This document shows, piece after piece, positions 17,029-24,335 of a stretch of 64,000 nucleotides of DNA (positions are counted from its first letter, which is position 1; every line of letters begins with the position of its first letter). The stretch covers positions 62,001-126,000 of the forward strand of contig CAWGNN010000009.1 in assembly GCA_963824105.1 (NCBI GenBank). Direction: 5' to 3'. The notes under the pieces are model-generated. The model saw nothing but the letters and a program-made list of their open reading frames with translations. It searched no databases and was not told the DNA's origin. The position numbers and the translations under genes were made by a program. This DNA is from CAWDVB01 sp963824105 (GTDB lineage: Bacteria; Actinomycetota; Actinomycetes; Propionibacteriales; Nocardioidaceae).

Positions 17029-17046
17029 TTATCGATAAGTCGATAA
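17029..17046. terminator. AT-rich hairpin between parB and ddl
   Basis: TTATCGA-TAAG-TCGATAA is a 7-bp perfect stem with a 4-base loop in the 41-base gap between convergent parB and ddl. It could be a weak bidirectional terminator. It lacks a GC-rich stem, so an operator or neutral role is also possible. Confidence 0.4.
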
Positions 17047-17063
17047 AGAGATAACTCTGTGAG

Positions 17064-18011
17064 TCAGGCTCGCTGCACTGCCTGCTCAACCAATCGATGG
17101 AGCAGCCCGCCGAGGTCGTGGCCGGCCGCCGCCACCGACAGCGGGACCAGCGAAGTCTCGGTCATCCCCGGCGCCACGTTGACCTCCAGGAACCACGGGG
17201 CCCCGTCGGAGTCGACAATCAGATCGGTACGGGAGAGATCCCGGAGTCCGAGCAACTGATGGGCGGCGACCGCGAGGCGTCCGACCTCAGCGGTCACATC
17301 GTCGCTCAAGGGGGCCGGGACCTCGAAGGTGGTGGAGCCAGCGGTGTACCGGGCCGAGTAGTCGTAGACCCCACCGTCCGGATGGATGGCAACCGCCGGC
17401 AGGGCCGTGGGTGAACCGTCCACGTCGACTACGGTCACCGCGACCTCGGTGCCGTCGATGAACTCCTCCACCAGCGCGGTGTCTCCGTACGCGTAGGCGC
17501 TCACCATCGCCCCCGGGAGCTCATCGCCGGAGAAGACCGCCGTGCAGCCCAGCGACGACCCGGACTTGGCGGGCTTGACGAACAACGGGAGCTTCATCGC
17601 GGCGAGGATCGCCGACATCAACTCCCCGGCACCGAGCTCACGGAAGGTCTCCTGTGGCAGCGTTACCGAAGCAGGGGTCCGGAAGCCGCCCTGCGCCATG
17701 ACGGTCTTCGCCACAGGTTTGTCGAAAGCGACCCGGGATGAGGCCGGCGGTGCTCCGACGTAGGGGATGTCCAGGAGCTCCAGCACCTCGCGGATTGCTC
17801 CGTCCTCCCCGGTTTCGCCGTGCAGGACCGGAATGACGCAGGACGGTGGATCGGCTCGCAGATCCGGGACCAGCCGAGCGTCGACATCGCGGAGCTCGGT
17901 CTCCACACCTGCCGCTCGGAGCGCCTCCGCGACCCGACGTCCGGACCTGAGCGAGACGTCGCGCTCATGAGACAGCCCGCCGGCCAGTACCACCACCCGC
18001 AGTGAGCTCAC
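17064..18011 (-). CDS. ddl: D-alanine–D-alanine ligase
   Basis: A 315-residue ATP-grasp ligase making the D-Ala-D-Ala end of peptidoglycan precursors. GTG 18011 has AGGTGGAG upstream and gives the family start SSLRVVVLAGGLSHERDVSLRSG. The frame is open further upstream but without recognisable sequence. Motifs: PVLHGETGEDGAIREVLELLDIPYVG, LPLFVKPAKSGSSLGC, VEEFIDGTEVAVTVV and FLEVNVAPGMTE, the last holding Mg/ATP ligands. It is read toward parB and downstream of the aminotransferase gene. Confidence 0.93.
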   Translation of the reverse strand: MSSLRVVVLAGGLSHERDVSLRSGRRVAEALRAAGVETELRDVDARLVPDLRADPPSCVIPVLHGETGEDGAIREVLELLDIPYVGAPPASSRVAFDKPVAKTVMAQGGFRTPASVTLPQETFRELGAGELMSAILAAMKLPLFVKPAKSGSSLGCTAVFSGDELPGAMVSAYAYGDTALVEEFIDGTEVAVTVVDVDGSPTALPAVAIHPDGGVYDYSARYTAGSTTFEVPAPLSDDVTAEVGRLAVAAHQLLGLRDLSRTDLIVDSDGAPWFLEVNVAPGMTETSLVPLSVAAAGHDLGGLLHRLVEQAVQRA

Positions 18012-18064
18012 GGCGCTCCACCTTCCTTGATACAGGTCCACCCGTTTCGGGTCCACACGGCACA

Positions 18065-19366
18065 TCACCTCAAGTCGGAGTTCGGGCCCTCGTAGCCACG
18101 CGAAGCCGGGGAGAACGAAGCCCCGAAGGTCGTTCGCAGGTCCATCTCCTCCTCGATGACGCCGGCCAGCCGCCGCACTCCCTCGTGGATGGACTCGGGG
18201 GTCGGGTAGCAGTAGGAAAGACGCAGCGAATCGGTGCCGGACCCGTCGGAGAAGAACGCCGTCCCCGGCACGTAGGCAACACGCGAGGTCACCGCTCGAG
18301 GGAGCATCGCCTTGGAATCCAGGCCCGCCGGCAGCGACAACCACACGTAGAAGCCACCGGCGGGGACGTTCCACGTCGCTCCGGGGGGCAGCAAGTCCTC
18401 GAGGGCAGCAACCATCGCATCGCGACGTTCCCGGTACATCTCGGCAAACGCCTTGATCTGGCCCTGCCAGTCGTGTTCAGCCAGGTACGTGGAGACGGCG
18501 AACTGGGAGAAGGAGGGCGGGCAGAGCGTGGCCGCCTCCTGGGCGAGGACCAGCTTCTCGCGGACCGCGTGGGGGGCCAGGGCCCACCCGACCCGCAGGC
18601 CGGGAGCGAACGTCTTGGAGAACGAGCCAAGGTAGATGACGCCCTCTGACTCGGCGGCCCGCAAGGACGGGAGTGGCTCACCATCGAAGCCCAGCAGGCC
18701 ATAGGGGTTGTCCTCCAGGACGAGGACCCCGGCCGTGCGGCAGATCTCCAGGACGCGGGGCCTCCGGTCCGCGGACAGGCTGACGCCGGCCGGATTGTGG
18801 AAGTTCGGGATGGTGTAGAGGAACTTGATGGGCTTGCCCGCGGCTTTCGCCGCGCTGATCGCCTCCTCCAGGCGCTCGGGCACCAGTCCGTGCTCGTCCA
18901 TCGCCACATGGACCACCTCGCACTGAAACGAACGGAAGACCCCCAGGGCCCCGACGTACGAGGGCGCCTCGCACAGCACCACGTCGCCGGGATCGCAGAA
19001 CACGCGGGCCACCAGGTCCAATGCCTGCTGGGACCCCACGGTCACGACCACGTCATCGGGGTGCGCCTCGATGCCTTCGAGCGACATCACCTCGCAGATC
19101 TGCTCCCGCAGGGTGGGGTCTCCCTGGCCGGAGCCGTACTGCAAAGCGCCCGCGGCATTCCGCTCCACCACGTGGGACACTGCCGCGCCCACCACATCCA
19201 GCGGCAGCCCGCTGATATTGGGCATGCCACCGGCGAGTGAGACCACCTCGGGCCGACTGGCCACCGCGAAGAGAGCTCGGATCTCAGACGCAACCATTCC
19301 TGCCGTTCTTGCGGCATAGCGGTCGACATAACTGTCGAGGCGAGTGCTTCCTCGAAGCTCGGCCAC
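18065..19366 (-). CDS. PLP-dependent aminotransferase (fold type I, MocR/2-aminoadipate type)
   Basis: A 433-residue aminotransferase with a GTG start at 19366. Features: VVSLAGGMPNISGLPLDVV near the N-terminus, YGSGQGDPTLREQI (substrate loop), LYTIPNFHNPAGVSLS, VLEDNPYGLL and the PLP lysine in LGSFSKTFAPGLRVGW. The C-terminal domain has LRLSYCYPTPESIHEGVRRL. This resembles 2-aminoadipate/branched-chain type transaminases and stand-alone MocR-like domains, without the DNA-binding part. The substrate cannot be set from sequence. It sits 53 bases upstream of ddl on the same strand, in the conserved parB–trx neighbourhood. Confidence 0.88.
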   Translation of the reverse strand: MAELRGSTRLDSYVDRYAARTAGMVASEIRALFAVASRPEVVSLAGGMPNISGLPLDVVGAAVSHVVERNAAGALQYGSGQGDPTLREQICEVMSLEGIEAHPDDVVVTVGSQQALDLVARVFCDPGDVVLCEAPSYVGALGVFRSFQCEVVHVAMDEHGLVPERLEEAISAAKAAGKPIKFLYTIPNFHNPAGVSLSADRRPRVLEICRTAGVLVLEDNPYGLLGFDGEPLPSLRAAESEGVIYLGSFSKTFAPGLRVGWALAPHAVREKLVLAQEAATLCPPSFSQFAVSTYLAEHDWQGQIKAFAEMYRERRDAMVAALEDLLPPGATWNVPAGGFYVWLSLPAGLDSKAMLPRAVTSRVAYVPGTAFFSDGSGTDSLRLSYCYPTPESIHEGVRRLAGVIEEEMDLRTTFGASFSPASRGYEGPNSDLR

Positions 19367-19496
19367 GGTCCCTCCTCATCGGTTGCTGACTAGCATGAAC
19401 TATTGGCCCGTGCGGCGAGCACAGAAGCCACGGGCCGGACAGCGCTAGTGGTTGCAGCGCTAGTGGTTTCCGAAGAGCGGCCCGGGAGGTGACGTG

Positions 19497-20132
19497 ATGG
19501 CACGGAGGGTGGTGCGCCTCAGCCTCGACGTCCTGCAGGATCTGATCCCTCCCTGCCGCACGTGTGCGACCTGGGAGTCACCCGTCGGCCGCGGCGAGCT
19601 GACCGAGGACGAGGCTGCGTCGGAGAAGGAGACGTGGGTGTCCACGGTCCTACGAGAGTGGGGTGCCTGCGGCCGCGTGGCGTACGTCGACGGCGAGCCT
19701 GCCGGTCACGTGCTCTACGCCCCCGGCAGGCTCGTCCCCGGCGCCGAACGATTCCTGGCCGGACCCCCTGGGGAGGACGCGGCCCTGGTGACGTCCCTGA
19801 GGGTCTCCCCGGAACATCGCGGCGGCGGTATTGGTCGGCTGCTCATCCAGGCAGCGGTGAAGGACATGCTGAAACGGCCCGGGATCAGGGCGATCGAGTC
19901 ATTCGGAGGACCGGGTGGCCTGGGCTGCCAGATCCCGACCGAATTCCTGCTACACGTGGGGTTCAAGACCAAGCGACCACATCCCGTTGCGCCGCTGATG
20001 CGGATGGAGATGCGCTCCGTGGTGAGCTGGCGCGGCGAGTTCGAGCAGGCGCTCGAGAAGCTTCGCGGTGTCGTGGTTCCCTCGCCGGCGCCTCGACCGG
20101 TCACCGAGACCAGGCAGCATCGAAGCGAATGA
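19497..20132 (+). CDS. GNAT family N-acetyltransferase
   Basis: A 211-residue acyl-CoA-dependent acetyltransferase. ATG 19497 lies 7 bases after GGGAGG; a GTG directly before it is closer than usual. The acetyl-CoA loop is LRVSPEHRGGGIGRLLIQAAVKDM. The N-terminal part contains PPCRTCATWE, a CxxC pair that may bind metal or form a disulfide. The protein ends at a strong hairpin shared with the convergent trxA. Its substrate is unknown. Confidence 0.87.
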   Translation: MARRVVRLSLDVLQDLIPPCRTCATWESPVGRGELTEDEAASEKETWVSTVLREWGACGRVAYVDGEPAGHVLYAPGRLVPGAERFLAGPPGEDAALVTSLRVSPEHRGGGIGRLLIQAAVKDMLKRPGIRAIESFGGPGGLGCQIPTEFLLHVGFKTKRPHPVAPLMRMEMRSVVSWRGEFEQALEKLRGVVVPSPAPRPVTETRQHRSE

Positions 20133-20157
20133 CCCCTCGCTACAGCGAGGGGTCATT
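20128..20157. terminator. Bidirectional terminator between GNAT and trxA
   Basis: AATGACCCCTCGC and its exact reverse complement GCGAGGGGTCATT flank a 4-base loop (TACA). The hairpin starts within the GNAT stop codon region and lies 19 bases from the trxA stop. It can end both convergent transcripts. Confidence 0.85.
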
Positions 20158-20175
20158 GGTTGGAGAGCATCGACC

Positions 20176-20499
20176 TCAGATGAAGTCGGCGAGCTCCTTG
20201 AGCAGGAAGGACTTGGGCCGGGCTCCGACGATCTGCTTGACGAGTTCGCCCTTGTGGTAGACGTTCAGCGTCGGGATGCCCGTGACGCGGTACTGGGCCG
20301 GCGTGACAGGGTTCTCGTCGACGTTCATCTTGACGAAGCTCACCTTGTCGCCGTGTGCCTCGTTGAGCTCCTCGAGGATCGGGTGCACCTGACGGCACGG
20401 ACCGCACCACTCGGCCCAGAAGTCGACGAGCACGGGCTTGTCGGCGCCCAGGACGTCGGCCGCGAAACTGTCGTCGGTCACTACCTTCATATCGGCCAC
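20176..20499 (-). CDS. trxA: Thioredoxin
   Basis: A 107-residue thioredoxin with a GTG start at 20499 behind AGAGGAGG. The active site is WAEWCGPCRQ with redox cysteines C32 and C35. The cis-proline loop is GIPTLNVYHKGE. It is the cytosolic disulfide reductant recycled by TrxB, 46 bases downstream of trxB, and probably co-transcribed. Confidence 0.97.
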   Translation of the reverse strand: MADMKVVTDDSFAADVLGADKPVLVDFWAEWCGPCRQVHPILEELNEAHGDKVSFVKMNVDENPVTPAQYRVTGIPTLNVYHKGELVKQIVGARPKSFLLKELADFI

Positions 20500-20545
20500 G
20501 CGGCCTCCTCTTTCGTCTCTGCCCCGGTGATGTTGGTTCCGTCGG

Positions 20546-21541
20546 TTAGACGGAAATCTCTGCTTCGATCTCGGTCTCGTCTGCACTGCCGGCGGTGGAC
20601 CCTTCATGGTGCAGCGCGGCGACGAGACGCTCCGCGTCGAGGGCTGCCGCGCAACCGGTGCCGGCAGCCGTGATCGCCTGACGGTAGTGGTGATCCACCA
20701 GGTCGCCACAAGCGAACACGCCGTGCAGGTTGGTACGAGTCGACGGATGCTCGACCATGACGTAGCCGGAGTCGTCGAGATCAACCTGCCCGACGAGCAA
20801 CTCCGAGCGCGGGTCGTGCCCGATGGCGATGAAGAGCCCGGTTACCGCCAGTTCCCGCGAAGAGCCGTCGACGGTGTCGGTCAAGGTCACCCCGGTGAGC
20901 TTCTCCCCACCGTGGATGGCGCTGACCTCGGAGTTCCACACCATTTCGATCTTCGGGTCGGCCAACGCGCGGTCCTGCATGATCTTCGACGCACGCAGGC
21001 TGTCACGACGGTGGATCAAGTAGACCTTCGATGCGAAGCGGGTAAGGAACGTCGCCTCCTCCACTGCGGAGTCTCCGCCGCCCACGACCGCGATCTCCTG
21101 GTCCCGGAAGAAGAAGCCGTCACACGTGGCACACCAGGAGACGCCATGTCCCGAGAGACGTTCCTCGTCGGGCAGGTTGAGCTTCCGGTAGCCCGACCCC
21201 GTCGCGAGGATGACCGCGTACGCGGTGTGCTCGTTGCCGGACCCGTCCTTGACTCGCTTGACGTCTCCGGTGAGATCGACCTCGACGATGTCGTCGGTGA
21301 CCAGCTCGGCACCGAACCGCTCGGCCTGGGACCGCATCTCGTCCATCAGCGACGGACCCATGATCCCCTCACGGAACCCGGGGAAGTTCTCCACCTCCGT
21401 GGTGGTCATCAGCGCGCCGCCAGCGGTGACCGAGCCCTCGAAGACCAGCGGGTTCAGGTCTGCGCGCGCGGCGTAGATGGCTGCTGTGTAGCCAGCAGGG
21501 CCGGAGCCGATGATGATCACGTTACGGGGCTGCGATGCCAT
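20546..21541 (-). CDS. trxB: Thioredoxin reductase (NADPH)
   Basis: A 331-residue flavoprotein reducing thioredoxin with NADPH. ATG 21541 gives MASQPRNVIIIGSGPAGYTAA, with the FAD-binding GSGPAG at 12–17. The redox pair is in WCATCDG (C137, C140), the NADPH-binding motif is VVGGGDSAVEEA, and the FAD-binding C-terminal motif is GVFACGDLVDHHYRQAITAAGTG. The frame is open upstream but only this start gives family sequence. A SigR-like promoter lies 63 bases upstream. Confidence 0.97.
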   Translation of the reverse strand: MASQPRNVIIIGSGPAGYTAAIYAARADLNPLVFEGSVTAGGALMTTTEVENFPGFREGIMGPSLMDEMRSQAERFGAELVTDDIVEVDLTGDVKRVKDGSGNEHTAYAVILATGSGYRKLNLPDEERLSGHGVSWCATCDGFFFRDQEIAVVGGGDSAVEEATFLTRFASKVYLIHRRDSLRASKIMQDRALADPKIEMVWNSEVSAIHGGEKLTGVTLTDTVDGSSRELAVTGLFIAIGHDPRSELLVGQVDLDDSGYVMVEHPSTRTNLHGVFACGDLVDHHYRQAITAAGTGCAAALDAERLVAALHHEGSTAGSADETEIEAEISV

Positions 21542-21603
21542 GATTCTGAGGTGCCTTCGCTCGAGCGCGCGCACTGCGCCTGGTGGGTGCTGTCGTAGTT
21601 CAC

Positions 21604-21630
21604 AACCGATCCTAGGTCGTCGACATTCCC
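21604..21630 (-). promoter_or_regulatory. SigR/SigH-type promoter for trxB–trxA
   Basis: Reading the minus strand, GGGAAT (21630–21625) is followed after exactly 18 bases by GTT (21606–21604). This is the GGAAT-N18-GTT consensus of disulfide-stress sigma factors SigR/SigH. In Streptomyces, trxBA is a known SigR target. The predicted start would be about 55 bases before the trxB ATG. Confidence 0.75.
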
Positions 21631-21689
21631 GGCTGTGACCGATGTCCCACCGGGAGACCTGCCTCCTCGAACCCGGCCGGGACCAGCGG

Positions 21690-22298
21690 TCAGTGGGTGG
21701 GGACGGTGACTTGGGCTGCCGGTGCCGCCGGTGCGTTGCACGCGAAGATCTCGAGGAGCTGGGAATCGCCCTGTGCAGGGAAGACCACAAGCGCCGCTGG
21801 GCTCCCGTCGAGGTGCACCGCCAGAGACCGCGCAGAATCGGTCTGCCAGGGTCCGGTACACGTGGCCGGAGCGGAGTACGTCGGGTTCTGTGTCCACCAG
21901 GCTCGCACCTGTCGAGCCAACCCCGAGGTCGTGAACGAGGGCGCCGACGCCTCAGCTTTGGCGCCGAATCCGGAAGGGCCCAGGGCGGCGGTCGGATTCG
22001 GCGCTGCTGGGACACTGGCTCCGGCGGCGTCGTTGGCCACACCTGCGGACGCAGAGCTTCCCGAGGTGACCCACGAGCCCTGCAACGCACCGACCCCCAC
22101 GGCGGTGATGCCCACCAGGGCGGCCGCGACCACTCCCACCGTCATCCACCGCCGGCGGCTGGGTGCGGCGGTGTCCGGGCGAGCGGCCACCAGCCGGGCC
22201 AACGTCGCGTCGAGTCGGTCCGCGACCTCGTCGGGTAGCGGCTCGACGTCTGCCAGGCCTCGCAGGTGGTGGCGCAGATCTTCCTCAGGTTGGGTCAT
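21690..22298 (-). CDS. Probable anti-sigma factor of SigM
   Basis: A 202-residue membrane protein starting at ATG 22298 behind GGAGGGGGGTGG, overlapping the sigM end by 14 bases. The N-terminal ~45 residues are cytosolic and acidic (EEDLRHHLRGLADVEPLP, DEVADRLDATLARLV). A single membrane segment follows (WMTVGVVAAALVGITAVGVGA), then an Ala/Ser/Pro-rich extracytoplasmic domain with two cysteines (ATCTGPW and IFACNAP). It has no HxxxCxxC zinc motif, so it is not a ZAS-type anti-sigma. The role is inferred from sigM coupling, by analogy to Rv3912/RsmA next to M. tuberculosis sigM. Confidence 0.75.
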   Translation of the reverse strand: MTQPEEDLRHHLRGLADVEPLPDEVADRLDATLARLVAARPDTAAPSRRRWMTVGVVAAALVGITAVGVGALQGSWVTSGSSASAGVANDAAGASVPAAPNPTAALGPSGFGAKAEASAPSFTTSGLARQVRAWWTQNPTYSAPATCTGPWQTDSARSLAVHLDGSPAALVVFPAQGDSQLLEIFACNAPAAPAAQVTVPTH

Positions 22299-22932
22299 CG
22301 TTGCCACCCCCCTCCTCAGCCGTCGGTGTGACGTGGGCGTCCCGGTCACTGGATGGGACGTCGAAGAGACCGTCCCGGTTCCCCCGCCAGGACTCCAGGA
22401 GCGGAAGGAGTCGAGCCCGCCCTCGAGCGCACCGGCTCTTCACCGTGCCCTCGGCACAGCCGAGGATCTGGGCGACCTCGGCGACGGGCAGCCTCTCGAT
22501 GTCCACCAGGACGACAGCGGCTCGCTGCTCGACCGGGAGAACGCGAAGGGCGCTCAGTAGTGCACGGCGCAGCTCACTGCGCTCGCCCATGACGGCTGGG
22601 TCGTCGCTCTCGCCGGAGACCGGTTCGGGGAGGTTGTCGAGGCTGGCCAGGGGTCTGACCTTGCTTCGACGGATGCGATCCAGACACGCATTGACCACGA
22701 TCCGGTGGAGCCACGTCGTGACAGACGACTCCCCTCGGAAGCCAGGAGCCCTGCGGAACGCGGAGATGAGCGCGTCCTGGAGGGCATCTTCGGCATCGTG
22801 AGGGTTGCCGGCGGTGCGGAGCGCTATCGCCCACAGACGCTGCCGGTGCCGCTGGAACAGCTCGGAGAACGCCTCGCTGTCCCCCGCGACATGTGCCGAG
22901 AGAAGGTCCGCGTCGGACCGGTCGTCGGTCAT
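22285..22932 (-). CDS. sigM: ECF RNA polymerase sigma factor SigM
   Basis: A 215-residue ECF sigma factor. Region 2 is DSEAFSELFQRHRQRLWAIALRTAGNPHDAEDALQDALISAFRR, and region 4 is LPVEQRAAVVLVDIERLPVAEVAQILGCAEGTVKSRCARGRARL. The ATG at 22932 overlaps the pseudokinase stop by 4 bases, and its own stop overlaps the anti-sigma start. The gene order pseudokinase–sigM–anti-sigma–trxB–trxA matches the actinobacterial sigM locus. An acidic C-terminal tail follows region 4. Confidence 0.92.
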   Translation of the reverse strand: MTDDRSDADLLSAHVAGDSEAFSELFQRHRQRLWAIALRTAGNPHDAEDALQDALISAFRRAPGFRGESSVTTWLHRIVVNACLDRIRRSKVRPLASLDNLPEPVSGESDDPAVMGERSELRRALLSALRVLPVEQRAAVVLVDIERLPVAEVAQILGCAEGTVKSRCARGRARLLPLLESWRGNRDGLFDVPSSDRDAHVTPTAEEGGGNDDPT

Positions 22933-24335
22933 GGCAGCACCGATACCTCGGCGACCGCTCCTTGATACCCGCCGGGGGCCGGGGGAAGGCTGGTCAGCCA
23001 GACCACGAGGTACCGCGTGGTCACCGGCTGAGTCGGGGTGAGCTCCACTTGGGTGTTGGTTCCCTGGTACGAGGCGGCTGTGTCGAAGTCGGATGGCAGC
23101 GCGGGCACCTGGTCTACTCCGGGCGCGACAAGGAGTGACAGGGCAGTGGGCTGGCCGATCAGGGTCACGTCGACCGCTCGGACCTGCTGCTGGCTCCCGA
23201 GGTCGATCAAGAGGCCCACTCCGGCCTTCAATCCGCCGAGCTTGGGATTCCCGTAGTAGGTCAGGGTGCGCCAGGCGGTGGAGGGATCACCATCCACTGC
23301 GAGGGGGACCTCAGCGGGATTCTCCTCACGGGGCTGGCCCTTCTGGAGCGGGTCGTAGTCCCGGATCGAGCTGATCTGCAGGCTCTGGGAGCCGGAGGTC
23401 GACCCCGTGGTCGATCCGGTGGATCCGGCTGAGCCCGGACCGGCGTCAGTGGCCTTGGGGAGTCGCAGCGACGCCACGACGGCGAAGAGCACCAATGCCA
23501 GCACCGCGATGGCGACCAGACCGGCCCAGAGCAGCCAGCGACCCGGTCGGCCCCCCTCGACCTCATGCGACGGCGGGGCAGTGATCTTGGCCACGCGCGG
23601 GCGGGCTGGCGGCAGCGCGGAGTCGGCGAGGAACTCATCGATCCCGTCACGCAGTTGGCGAGCCGACAGGTTGCGGCGCAGCAGGACCGAGGAGCAGAGC
23701 GCATCGAGGGGGCGGGGGACTCCTGCGCGGACCCGGCCCGGCGAGACATCCTCGGCGGACCCGTCGGGCAACCGGCCGGCCAGGGCGGTGAACAGCAGCT
23801 TTCCCAGTTGGTGGACGTCATCGGCCTGAGGGTCGGCGGGGTGCTCCGGGCGAGGGTGCAGCACCTGGTCCACGCCGAAGCCGATGATTCGGACCGCTCC
23901 GTCACCACGACGCAGGAGCTTCCCCGGGGAGAGGCTGCCGTGGCTGATCCCGACGCGGTGTGCAGCCGCGATCGCGTCGGCGGCCTCACGAATGAGCCGG
24001 GCGGCCTCTAGGGGATCGAGTGGACCGCGCTCGACCTGATCCTCCAAGGAGATCCCGCGGACCCACTCGCTGATCGTGAACGTGACATTCCGATCAGCTG
24101 CGGTGTCCAGCACGCGCAACACGCGAGGGTCGACCAGAGGCGCAGCATCCCGGGCGGCCGCACGCAGATTCTGGGCGCGCGGGTCGTCGTCCGCGACTGT
24201 GCGGATGGACACCGATCTCTGCAGGGTTCGATCGAAGGCCCTCCACACCGCGACGCCATCGTCGAACTCGACGAGGTCCTCGAGGACGAAGCGGTCCAGG
24301 AGCACCGTTCCCGGTGTGAGGGTGCCCTCAGCCAT
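22929..24335 (-). CDS. Membrane pseudokinase linked to MurJ (protein kinase fold, catalytic residues lost)
   Basis: A 468-residue protein; ATG 24335 overlaps the murJ stop by 8 bases. Residues ~1–255 have a Ser/Thr kinase fold, but key residues are gone. The VAIK lysine position reads VSIR, the HRDLKPEN loop reads HGSLSPGKLL, and DFG reads GFG. One membrane segment follows (WLLWAGLVAIAVLALVLFAV). The outer ~160 residues include a discoidin-like stretch (GDPSTAWRTLTYYGNPKLGG, VGLLIDLGSQQQVRAVDV). In M. tuberculosis the equivalent is fused to MviN (Rv3910) and recruits FhaA. Here it is separate but coupled, and probably regulates lipid II flipping. Confidence 0.88.
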   Translation of the reverse strand: MAEGTLTPGTVLLDRFVLEDLVEFDDGVAVWRAFDRTLQRSVSIRTVADDDPRAQNLRAAARDAAPLVDPRVLRVLDTAADRNVTFTISEWVRGISLEDQVERGPLDPLEAARLIREAADAIAAAHRVGISHGSLSPGKLLRRGDGAVRIIGFGVDQVLHPRPEHPADPQADDVHQLGKLLFTALAGRLPDGSAEDVSPGRVRAGVPRPLDALCSSVLLRRNLSARQLRDGIDEFLADSALPPARPRVAKITAPPSHEVEGGRPGRWLLWAGLVAIAVLALVLFAVVASLRLPKATDAGPGSAGSTGSTTGSTSGSQSLQISSIRDYDPLQKGQPREENPAEVPLAVDGDPSTAWRTLTYYGNPKLGGLKAGVGLLIDLGSQQQVRAVDVTLIGQPTALSLLVAPGVDQVPALPSDFDTAASYQGTNTQVELTPTQPVTTRYLVVWLTSLPPAPGGYQGAVAEVSVLP

